From contig OY820613.1 of NCBI GenBank assembly GCA_963681975.1, positions 868,001 to 932,000 of the forward strand: a stretch of 64,000 bases of DNA, read 5' to 3'. The translations under genes were made by a program, and so were the position numbers. Of this stretch, positions 36,095 through 44,642 are shown piece by piece (position 1 is the stretch's first letter; each line of letters begins with the position of its first letter). Source of the DNA: JANELJ01 sp024511395. Its GTDB lineage: Bacteria; Pseudomonadota; Gammaproteobacteria; GRL18. The notes under the pieces were generated by a model. The model worked only from the letters and a program-made list of their open reading frames with translations, made no database searches and was not told where the DNA came from.

Positions 36095-36703
36095 ATGAAA
36101 AAATTATTAATTGCTGCAGCAATTGCTGCTACAACTGTATCTATGTCTGTTTCTGCTGATTCCTGGGGCCCATGGGGTGATGGCGACAGCAATACTAACT
36201 GGAATGGTTACGGCGCTAACAACTGGAATAACAATGCCTATGGCAATGGTTATGGTAATGGTTGGGGCGACGGTTCTGGTGATGCCGACATGGACGGTGA
36301 TATTGAAATCACTATTAAAGGCCGTGGTCGTGGTCGTGGTAAAGGTAACACTCGTGGTTCCGCTTATGGTAATGGCTACAGCAACTACAATGGTTACAAC
36401 AACATGAACAGCCGTTTTGACGGTCGTAACACTTATGCAAACACTCCTTATGGCTATGGTCCATATGCTTATGGTCGTCCAGCTCCTGTAGCTCCAGCTC
36501 CTCAAACTGTAGCACCTGCCGGTCCTACTCCTCAGCAGAAAGCTCAGATGGAAGCTCATAAGAAGCGTATGCAGGAAATGCAAAAGCAACAGCAAGCCAA
36601 AATGGAAGCTGCTCGTAAAGCATACGAAGAAAGAATGAAGCAATGGGCTGCCCAAGCACCTGCTGCTCCAGCCGTACCTGAAGCTAAACCTGCTGCCAAG
36701 TAA
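36095..36703 (+). CDS. Sulfur globule-type envelope protein
   Basis: Likely structural protein coating periplasmic sulfur globules. It has a clear Sec signal peptide (MKKLLIAAAIAATTVSMSVSA, cleavage after residue 21), then about 110 residues very rich in Gly, Asn, Tyr and Trp (NNWNNNAYGNGYGNGWGDG), a GRGRGRGKG stretch, a proline/alanine linker, and a charged helical tail (QQKAQMEAHKKRMQEMQKQ and on, about 145-185) ending in Ala/Pro/Lys. Gly/Asn/Tyr-rich secreted proteins of this kind enclose sulfur globules in Chromatium relatives. GGAGAG precedes the ATG and a strong terminator follows, so it is a single-gene unit built for high expression. Composition-based call, no enzyme motif. Confidence 0.75.
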   Translation: MKKLLIAAAIAATTVSMSVSADSWGPWGDGDSNTNWNGYGANNWNNNAYGNGYGNGWGDGSGDADMDGDIEITIKGRGRGRGKGNTRGSAYGNGYSNYNGYNNMNSRFDGRNTYANTPYGYGPYAYGRPAPVAPAPQTVAPAGPTPQQKAQMEAHKKRMQEMQKQQQAKMEAARKAYEERMKQWAAQAPAAPAVPEAKPAAK

Positions 36704-36721
36704 TACCAGGCACAGCTAAGC

Positions 36722-36758
36722 AAAAAGCCTGCCCCGGTAACCCGGAGCAGGCTTTTTT
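36722..36758 (+). terminator. Rho-independent terminator of the sulfur globule gene
   Basis: AAAAAGCCTGC and GCAGGCTTTTTTT form a G/C-rich stem around CCCGGTAACCCGGA, with a T7 tail. The symmetric A-run upstream makes it potentially bidirectional, which would suit the convergent HD-GYP remnant. Confidence 0.92.
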
Positions 36759-36800
36759 TATGCCCTAAACTCAATACTTCAAAATGCTCTATGCTCTTTC

Positions 36801-36837
36801 TGAACGCTGAACGCTGAACGCTGAACGCTGAACGCTG
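36801..36837. repeat. Tandem heptamer TGAACGC, 5.3 copies
   Basis: Same unit as the array at 24696, preceded by GCTCTTTC (36793-36800), the complement of the GAAAGAGC word found beside the other members. It ends just before the stop codon of the HD-GYP frame (36841), again between convergent genes. Confidence 0.95.
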
Positions 36838-36840
36838 CTC

Positions 36841-38047
36841 TTAAGAAAACAACCTCCGAACCAACCACTCCTTATCCGTCTTTAAAATACAGTCCAGAAT
36901 TTCCTGAGCATCAATATCATAACTACCCAGCGGAATACTGTTAATAATTTTAGGTCGATATTTATCGCTTTGATCAAATGTAGAAAGATCCAGAATTTTA
37001 AATTTAGAAACTGGTTTTTTCTTCTGATCTCTTAAAATAATGATTTTGGGCAGTAGCCGGTACTGTTTATTTTGTTCAACAATAACGGCTACTTCCCTGG
37101 AGTTGAGTTCAATCAGGGAACCTGCTGGGTAAATACCAATGGATTGAATAAATTCTTCAATCAGTTCGCCCTGAAACTTGCTGTCTCTTAATTTATACAG
37201 GTGTTCCATGGCTCGGGTGGCATCCAGTGATTTTTCAGGATCTCTATGATTGGTTATCTTTTCATAATAGCTTACGATACCAGCAATCTGGGCAGGAAAA
37301 AATATCTGGCTACCCTGTAATTTCCTTGGGTAGCCGCTGCCGTCAAAGCGCTCACAATAAGATGCGACAATATTTATCACCGTGGATGAAAAAGCCCCTA
37401 TTTGCCTGAGCAATTTAACGGAGTAGTTAATGTGCTTCTGGTATATAGAGCGTTCTGTCCCGGTCAGTTCATCGGATTTTTCCAGCAGTTCTCTGGGCAG
37501 TTTTGCTTTACCAATACCGGACATTAGTAGAGCAATGGATAAATCATCGAGATCCTGTTTTGATAAGGACATGTAGCGTCCAAAGGCAATTCCCCAGATG
37601 GTGGCCCGAATGGCACGGTTATGTGTATGAGTATCCTTGGCTTTTAAACGGGACAGCCATAAAAAGGCATCGGGGTTATGAATAATACTGTCAACCATTC
37701 TGCTGGCAGTCTGGTTGACTTTTTCAACATTAACAGATTTGCCTGAGCTGACTTACTGCAGAACTTCTTCTGCCGTATGGGACAGTGTTTCGTACAGTTT
37801 ATTGGCTGTTTTAAATTCTTTTTCAAAAGGCACCCGCTCGATATAAAGCGGTTTTAAGGGGCGCCGAATGGTTGATTTGCTTGGTCCGCTTGACGGTAAA
37901 GGCTGCCTGGATACTTTTTCCCTGATGTATTCAATGGTAAATTTGGGGCTGTGTTCTGCGTCTATAGCAAGATGCGAAGGATCCAGTTTTAAACGGCTTA
38001 AATCAACATCAATGTAGACATATTTGCATAAGGAGCTGAGTTTATGC
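36841..38047 (-). pseudogene. HD-GYP-like protein with DUF3391, C-terminal part
   Basis: HD-GYP proteins hydrolyse cyclic di-GMP. On the minus strand the DUF3391 end (KLSSLCKYVYIDVDLSRL) runs in frame into the HD-GYP domain but is cut by an in-frame TAA at 37753-37755; the piece from 37698 down to 36841 is open (285 residues). The GYP motif survives (CERFDGSGYPRKLQG) but the HD pair is absent (ALLMSGIGKAKLP where ALLHDIGK is expected) and the histidines before GYP are changed, so even the ancestor may have been catalytically dead. The N-terminal part lies beyond an inserted IS21 element. Confidence 0.85.
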
Positions 38048-38123
38048 GTATTCTGCTGATGGTGAACACCAATTCTGATCCATCATGAACACCCATTCTG
38101 TTCTATCGTGAACACCCAACCCT
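38048..38123. repeat. IS21 left-end iterons
   Basis: Four units of ATTCTG plus GTGAACAC words at 22-23-bp spacing (ATTCTG at 38050, 38072, 38095 and a degenerate CCCTG at about 118). IS21-family elements carry such repeats as IstA binding sites. Confidence 0.75.
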
Positions 38124-38148
38124 GCCCACACATTGGCGTACAGTCTTT

Positions 38149-38904
38149 TTACCCTAAGTGTTCACCATCCGTCAATGATGAGCGTGTTTTTCGCATCGAT
38201 TCACCTTTTAATTTAAGTCGGTGGGCATTGTGCATAAGCCGATCTAAAATGGCATCGGCAATCGTATTGTCACCGATAGACTGATGCCACTGATCAGTGG
38301 GTAACTGACTGAGCATAATGGTTGATGCATGTCCATGGCGATCATCCATCAATTCCATTAAGTCATTGCGCTGTACCGCTTTTAACAGTTCCAGTCCCCA
38401 GTCATCAATGATCAGCAGCTCTGTTTTGGCCAGAGACTGAAGTGTTTTGAGGTAAGTACCGTCTGCTTTGCTCCGGGTAAGCATCATTAATAACCGGGAC
38501 AACCGGTAATATTTAACACTATGACCTTTCATACACGCCGTATGCCCCGGTGCACAGACAATAAAGGTTTTACCACTGCCACAGGGGCCAGTGATCAGAA
38601 TGTTCTGAGCTTTGTTTAACCAGTCACATTGCAGAAGTGAAGCCATGACAGATTGCTGTAAACCTCCGGGATGCAGATAATCAATATCCTGGGCATGTGC
38701 AGCCAGTTTAAAGCGGGCGGCTTTAATCAGCCGCTTTTGCTTTCTCTGCTCTCTTTCCCGGGCTTCACTGTCGGCCAGTAATTGTATTCGCTGCTCAAAG
38801 GACAGGCCTTCATAGGTGCCCGGCTGCTCAATCTGGCTAAGCAGGGCATCGGCCATGCCGGTGAGTTTTAATTGTCGAAGTTGGGTAATGGTTTGTTCTA
38901 ACAT
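38149..38904 (-). CDS. istB: IS21-family helper ATPase IstB
   Basis: AAA+ protein that helps the IstA transposase choose targets, related to DnaC. The 251 residues include the N-terminal helical region (LRQLKLTGMADALLSQI), Walker A GPCGSGKT at 106-113, and Walker B LLIIDDWGLELL. The sensor-like STIMLSQLPTDQW and the C-terminal DAILDRLMHNAHRLKLKGES are complete. It lies 15 bases downstream of istA. The protein looks intact although its partner does not. Confidence 0.93.
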   Translation of the reverse strand: MLEQTITQLRQLKLTGMADALLSQIEQPGTYEGLSFEQRIQLLADSEAREREQRKQKRLIKAARFKLAAHAQDIDYLHPGGLQQSVMASLLQCDWLNKAQNILITGPCGSGKTFIVCAPGHTACMKGHSVKYYRLSRLLMMLTRSKADGTYLKTLQSLAKTELLIIDDWGLELLKAVQRNDLMELMDDRHGHASTIMLSQLPTDQWHQSIGDNTIADAILDRLMHNAHRLKLKGESMRKTRSSLTDGEHLG

Positions 38905-38919
38905 ACTGATACTCCCTGG

Positions 38920-39909
38920 TTAGTGATAGCTTTTGGGGCCACGAATGTTCTCATGAGACTGTGGTAATGAAGAAGGTTCTTTCTGTTCAAAGAAGTCAGG
39001 CTGTAACTTATCCTGATTGCTGAGCAATATAGACTTAATGTGCTTCAGCCGGTTGAGATTTTTATGATTGGCAATCTGGCAGGCCTTATTTAAACGCTCA
39101 TTAGGATATTGTCGGGACAGATTGAGTAAGCCCGGGCAAACCCGGTAAGCCTGCTCTTCATGCTGCTTTTGTTTCAACTGGCTTTTAACCCGGATAAGCA
39201 CTTCATCACCAATATCCTTAGCCCAGTTCATTAATCGCCCTGGTGTCCATTGATGGTGTTTCTTATGGCGCTCTGGCATATGGGCCGGTACGGTGGTGGT
39301 ACCAGAATGGTATTGTCTGGCATGCTGACAGATGCACCGGTTATGAAAGTACATCTCTATTAAGAATGCTTTGGCATGCACTTCCGGTTTTTCACCCACC
39401 AGATGATGAGGTACTTCACCAGTGTCCTGCTGAACAACAGGAACGGTTTGACCGGCATAATCAACAAAGAGTTTTTCTCCCGCCTTATGATGCTGACGCA
39501 TGGAGCGTTTCTGTTTCTTTTGCCATTGCTGGTACAGCATGCAGTACTGTGGATAGCTGTAACAGCGGTTTGGGTATTGTTGTGTGTATTCTTCCCAAAG
39601 CAGGAGCCTGGTCATTCCTTTGCGTTTGAGTTCCCGATAGACCTCTGACCAGTCAGGGAGCTGGAATGCGCTGGAAACCCGGGTATCGGCCTGGGGGTAA
39701 AACCGACTGGCCAGTTGTTGATCGTCCAGTTGTTCAATGGCGGGCCAGTCCAGATCAAGAGCCTCTGCTTTACTGCAGATTTTTTGTACGGCACCCAGGC
39801 TTAATCGCAGGCTGGTTTTTATCTGGCGCAGGCTGAGTTTGGCTTGCAGTCTGAGTCTTAATATTGTTCGTAATTGTCGCATTGATAGTCTCTTTGTTGG
39901 CATAACCAT
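38920..39909 (-). pseudogene. istA: IS21-family transposase IstA, in-frame internal deletion
   Basis: IstA proteins are about 500 residues; this one has 329. The N-terminal HTH (MRQLRTILRLRLQAKLSLRQ), the region RCYSYPQYCMLYQQW and the first catalytic aspartate (KLFVDYAGQTVPVV) are present. Immediately after QQDTGEV the sequence jumps to PHHLVGEKPEVHAKAF, which belongs about 180 residues further on, followed by the normal C-terminus ending ENIRGPKSYH. The second Asp and the Glu of the DDE triad are therefore lost while the frame is kept. Transposition from this copy would need IstA from elsewhere. Confidence 0.85.
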
Positions 39910-40024
39910 TCCCCAATAAAAATCAGGGAGGTTAGCAGTTATTGAATATCAATGTGTGGGAAAGGATTCTGAACCATCGTGAACACTGATTCTGGAAAAA
40001 CAGTAAAAGTGTTCACGATGAGAT

Positions 40025-40122
40025 CAGAATCGGCGTTCACGATAGAACAGAATGGGTGTTCATGATGGTTCAGAAACAGTGTTCACGATAAATCAGAATC
40101 AGTGTTCATGATCGGCCAGAAT
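40025..40122. repeat. IS21 right-end iterons, exact 23-bp spacing
   Basis: CAGAAT or CAGAAA followed by GTGTTCACGAT-like sequence begins at 40025, 40048, 40071, 40094 and 40117, exactly 23 bp apart. Two further copies, one in opposite orientation, lie at about 39970-40018. These are the expected IstA sites upstream of istA. Confidence 0.85.
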
Positions 40123-40270
40123 ATGCAGTTTACGGATGTCTTCGTCATTCTGAATATAAAAGCCTTCAATAGGATAGGAGATTTCTATCCAGGGACGATC
40201 CAGCCTGGAAATATACATGCCTTTGACAAGAACAGTGATTTTTACTTTTGACGGCCATTGATTCAGTTTC
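40123..40270 (-). pseudogene. HD-GYP-like protein, N-terminal DUF3391 part
   Basis: Minus-strand frame SKVKITVLVKGMYISRLDRP then WIEISYPIEGFYIQNDEDIR and KLH is the DUF3391 start; it joins KLSSLCKYVYID across the IS21 element after one ATGC is removed. No start codon is present in this frame: a stop lies a few codons upstream and the truncated IS5-type copy B begins at about 40293. The gene is therefore broken at its start, by IS21, and by a nonsense codon. Confidence 0.75.
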
Positions 40271-40292
40271 AGTTAAAAATTACAGAAAAAAC

Positions 40293-41433
40293 GGCTCAAT
40301 CGCACTGCGCCGTTTTAATGCCTTTTTAATACTTCGGGTAACGCCTCGCTTCTGACCTGAGATAAAAACTTTAGTGTCTTTTACTTCATGTCCACGATAA
40401 CCCCGGTCAACAAAGCAGTGTTCCGGTTGTACGGCTGTAAACTGTTTTATCTGTTCCAGTTGTGGCAGCAAGGTATGTCCATCATAAGGATTGCCCGGAC
40501 AACTTTGAGCACCAATAACAAAGCCTTCCTTGTTAGTTACCGCGATACTGGTTTTAACTCCAAATTCATAAGGCTTATGAGCTTTGCCTTTACTGATACA
40601 CTCGACTTCCGGTGCATGTAAACTGTAAAGCTTGTTTTTACTGTGCTGCTCCTGCTCAATCAGTTTCTGAGCCTGTTTTAGAGCTACTTCAAACAGAGAC
40701 TGAATATCAACAGAATAGTTGGGCAGTTGTCGTTCAATATCCCGTTTAACACGACCTAAACGGGATTTCAGTTTATTGTTCATTTTCTTCATGCGTTTAA
40801 ACTGTTTTGCATGAGCATAACGACTGGCCATTAGTACATATTGCGGCCCAACCCGATTATAGTTCTGGCGCAGTTTAATACCGTGCTCTTTGGACAGTTT
40901 AACCAGGTTTTCTCTGGCTTTGTTCAGGAGCTTTGAATCGGTTGGAAAAGCGATGTTCTTTTCCTGTACGGTAGTATCTACCGTGACTTTCTTTAAACTG
41001 CCGGGCTTGATAGTTTTACTCTTTAGTCCGGCTTTAATGGTTTCAATCAGTAATTTTTCACTGCCTGATTTACCCGGCCGGTTACGCCATTTGGTCATGG
41101 TCGTAGGGTGTATGGGCATCTTATGCTGAAAGTATTCTTCACCACAGAAATACTGCCAGTACAGATTTTCTGTCTTTCTGTCCAGCCTTTTACTACCTGT
41201 TCATCTGATAAATCATGCAGGTGTTTCAGGTAATGCAATCCTGCAATCAAACGAGTACGAATGGCAGGAGCACCTTTAGTGGATACAAACAGAGCACCCC
41301 ATTCTTTATCAGGACATTCCCGGTCTATGTGTTTTGATAACTTAATCAACTCATGGTTTATGTCCAGCATGTTTTCAAGGTGCATCCTGAACAGGTCTTC
41401 CTGAGGTATTTTTGGCTGTTTCTCTGGCTTCAT
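40293..41433 (-). pseudogene. IS5-type transposase, copy B, frameshifted and truncated
   Basis: Same protein as copies A, C and E. An 8-bp duplication TTTCTGTC near 41170 shifts the frame after KGWTE, and the C-terminus ends at RRSAIEP, losing the last 67 residues. Reading resumes in the second frame at MPIHPTTMTKWRNRP. Not functional. Confidence 0.9.
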
Positions 41434-41554
41434 TCTGGTCTGGAAATTTGCAAGGTAATAAGGCTTATTTTACCAAAAATCTGCAAATTTAACACCCACA
41501 ATCAAGCAATATTTCTTTATAAATCAATGCTATATGTTTTATTCGGGGTGGGCT
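40293..41554 (-). mobile_element. IS5-type element, copy B (truncated)
   Basis: The 5' end is at 41554 (complement AGCCCACCCCGAATAA, a worn inverted repeat). About 240 bases at the 3' end, including the right repeat, are missing; similarity stops at 40293. The ends no longer match other copies well, so this is the oldest of the five. Confidence 0.88.
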
Positions 41555-41901
41555 ATTGTAAAGTAAATGACGGGAATATTCTTTGTTGTTGCTGCTTTAT
41601 TCTAGGACAGCATTGGCAATTTTTCTGTGTGATAGATAAAAAACTGAAATTTTAGGATGTTTTAGAGTATTGGTTCTCATTTTTGTAAATTATTTGAATT
41701 TACAGGATTAATTGTATATATTTTTAACTATCAGTCTCTGACTTGGTCGGTGGTAATGGATAATACATGACGAGGGGGGTAGTAGAGAATACTATAATAA
41801 ATAGTCTTTTACAGGATAATTTGTATTGAATTCAATACTGTATCAGGCAACTTAATGTACATGGATGGCAATAAACCGGCTAAGTAAACACATGAGATTT
41901 C
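41555..41901. other. AT-rich spacer with a perfect 16-bp palindrome
   Basis: No convincing gene is seen. GTATTGAATTCAATAC at 41823-41838 is a perfect palindrome about 65 bases before the cyclase remnant and might be an operator. Confidence 0.4.
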
Positions 41902-43566
41902 ATGGATAATAAAAGAATAAATGCCATATTGTTGACAGATTTATCCACGGTTGACGGATTGAACAGTTCATTACTGGATTCCCGGCACTATCGGCTTAAG
42001 GTTATTTATTAGGATGAAGCCGGTTTTTTTCAGCAGATCCTGCAATTTAAACCTGACCTCATATTTATTCGAGCCATGCCCTCTAAAATAGATGGCTTAT
42101 CGGTCTGTGATAAAATTCGTTCCCATCCTCAACTAAAAAAAACCGCCTGGTGTTTATTTCATCTAATACAATGAACCGCGAACAGGCTATTGATCACCGG
42201 GCCAATAAATTCCTTGAGGTACCCTTTATCAGACAGGAACTGGAGCAGGTGTTAAGTCCCCTGTTTGAAGAAAATCCGCGCTTATTGCTGGTTGATGACA
42301 GCAAGACCTCCCGTAAACTGGTCAGGCCTGCCCTGGAACAGGAAGGTTATACGGTACTTGAAGCCGATAATAGTGAAGTGGCCTTAAAAATTATCCGTTA
42401 GCAGGAAAAACTGACCATTCCGGTTCTGCTGCTGTCTTCCTTCACAGCAAACAGACCAGGCTATTATCAGCGGTTTTAATGTCGGTGCCGATGACTATAT
42501 TATTAAGTCCGATCACTCGACTACCCGTAATGTTGTGTTGCCGGAACTTTTGTCACGGGTCGAACGCCTGATGCATGCCAGTTCATCACTGGGGCGTCCT
42601 GAAAGAATTCTGGTGGTGGAAGATTCAGCCACCATGCTGCATCAGATGAAAACTTCACTGCAGATCCAGGGCTTTCAGGTTGATGGACTGGAACTGTGTA
42701 CCCGTATACGCCAGTTCAGTGAGTTCAGTCAGTTGCCTATTATTATTGAAACCAGCAAGGACTCCAGAGCTGATCAGGTTAAAATCCGCTCTATGGGGAT
42801 CCAGGCCTTTATTACCAAGCTGTTTTCACCGGATCGAATGATTGCTGAAGTGGAACGGGTACTGGCTGAAACCCGCCTGAAACAGTATCAGAATGCCATG
42901 AGTCATTATTTGTCCGATCCAGCGGTATCGCATATTGCCATGGGCCATCAGAACCGTAACAAGCCCATTGCTGAAGACAAGTTTCGGACACTGCTGTTTT
43001 CTGACATCGTTCAATTTACCCGTTTGTCTGAACAGTTAAGCTCAAGAAAAGTCGTGGATTTTCTGAACCTGTATTTTGACCGTATGGTTAAGGAACTGAT
43101 GTTTTTTGATGCCACCATAGACAAGTTTCTGGGTGACGGAATTTTTTCCTCTTTTGGTCTGCAGGAAGAGGGTGCTTTCAGGGCGGTCTGTGCTGCTGCC
43201 GCTATGCTCAAGGCACTGCCGGAAGTTAGAGCGGCTACCGGTCTGGACTTTCATATGCGTATAGGTATACATTCAGGGCATGTTATTCTGGGTGATATCG
43301 GCAGCCAGCATTCTCGCCGGGACATTATCCTGATTGGTGATAATGTCAACATTGCCAATCGGCTTGAGCACCTGGCCAAACATGATGCCATATTAATCAG
43401 TCATGCGACCTATAAAATGATTAAGGATAAAATAACCGTCATCCCTACACCGCCTCTGAAACTCAAAGGTATTAAAGAACCCGTGCAGGCCTATCTGGTT
43501 AAGTCTATTAAGTCCTATGGTTCATTTGTTGACTCTATTAAAGCCGCCTTTGATAAATCCCTGTAA
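41902..43566 (+). pseudogene. Multi-receiver class III adenylate/guanylate cyclase, broken
   Basis: A former response regulator with at least two and probably three CheY-like receivers ahead of a class III cyclase. Receiver 1 (MDNKRINAILLTDLSTVDG to KIDGLSVCDKIRSHP) has an in-frame TAG after RLKVIY and a frameshift near 42147. Receiver 2 (RLLLVDDSKTSRKLVRPALE) ends at a TAG (42399) and shifts again before FNVGADDYIIK. Receiver 3 (ILVVEDSATMLHQM) lacks its centre, jumping from GFQV to DGLELCTRIR. The cyclase domain is intact from 42535: metal sites FSDIVQFT and DKFLGDGIFSSFG, then RIGIHSGHVILGDIG and GDNVNIANRLE. The piece 42535-43566 could still be translated as a 343-residue protein. Confidence 0.85.
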
Positions 43567-43602
43567 GCCTGTATCCATTTTACCCATTGCCCGGTTTGCT
43601 AA

Positions 43603-44642
43603 TATGTCAGCTCATAGCAGGAAAAAAACAGCAATCGATTCATCACTGTTTTTCTCGCCATTTTTTTATTGATTTTCAGTAATTGTATATGGGCCGCTAA
43701 GGATGCTCTCTTTTATCTGAACCAGGCCTCTCAATTTTATAATCAGGGTGATTATAAACAGGCGGAGCAGGCTTTTGCCCGGCTGATTAAGATGCGGGTA
43801 AAATTGCATAATAATTTTTATTATTTTTATGGTAAAACTCTGTACCATAATGGGCATTATTCTCAGGCAGAGCAATACCTAGGTAAATTTCTTAAATCAG
43901 CGGACAGTGACAACAAATACTATTCTGATGCCCGTTATTTACAGACCAAATCCAGTAAAAATAAACAGCATCAGGTATCCAGAAAAAATACCCAAGCGGG
44001 TTCTGCAAAACCACTTAAGCTAAGCTTAATTCCAGATATGGTTAAAATACCCGCAGATTCATTTATTATGGGCAGCAATCATGGCTCACCGGATCAGAAA
44101 CCGCCTCATAAAATAACCATCAATCAGAACTTTGCCATTGGCAAGTATGAAGTGACCTTTGCTCAATACGATGCCTATGCCGCAGGGTTGGATTTGCCGG
44201 ATGATAATGGCTGGGGTAGAGGTAACCGTCCGGTTATTAATATCTCCATGTATGATGCCAAAGCCTATGCCCATTGGCTGAGTAAAAAAACTGGCCGCAA
44301 ATTCTGCTTACCTACTGAAGCCGAGTGGGAATATGTTGCCCGTACCGGTATTAAAGGCCAGCTGGGTTTTAATGATATTGTCGGACTGGGGGGGATGCTA
44401 ATTGTGACGGCTGCCGTTATTTCTGGGAGAGTGCCCAGACGGTTGAAGTTGGCTCCTATGATCCCAATAAATACGGTATCTATGATATTTTCGGTAATGT
44501 CTGGGAATGGACCTGTTCCCTATATACCCGACGTTATGATGGCAAGGAACAGTATTGTGCCGATGATGAACTGGAAGGTGAAACTGTTGTTGTTCGTGGC
44601 GGCAGTTGGGATACTGCAGACCTATGTCAGGCTGAATAGTCC
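43603..44642 (+). pseudogene. TPR and SUMF1/FGE-like protein, 5' part
   Basis: The likely ATG at 43603 (MSAHSRKKTAIDSS) runs into a stop in a T7 run; the next frame continues with FSNCIWAAKDALFYLNQASQ, TPR-like YNQGDYKQAEQAFARL and YHNGHYSQAEQYLGKFL, then an SUMF1/formylglycine-generating-enzyme-like domain (VKIPADSFIMGSNHGSPDQK, KYEVTFAQYDAYA, CLPTEAEWEYVARTG). A G7 run near 44390 shifts the frame again: the correct continuation is DANCDGCRYFWESAQTVEVG, YDIFGNVWEWTC, VVVRGGSWDTAD. A third shift restores the first frame before IS copy C interrupts the gene. Family members activate sulfatases or bind ligands; the role here is unknown. Confidence 0.85.

Larger units (their letters stand above)
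38048..40122 (-). mobile_element. IS21-family element, inactive
   Basis: The 2,075-bp element has related ends (GTATTCTGCTGATGGTGAAC at the left; complement of ATTCTGGCCGATCATGAACA at the right) and a 4-bp target duplication ATGC (38044-38047, 40123-40126). It carries istB and a deleted istA, plus arrays of a 23-bp iteron at both ends. It was inserted in the DUF3391 part of an HD-GYP gene. Confidence 0.9.

Noticed and set aside
36107..36655. Long minus-strand reading frame over the sulfur globule gene
   Set aside because: It is an opposite-strand shadow of a low-complexity gene; it has Thr/Val/Ile repeats and no ribosome site.
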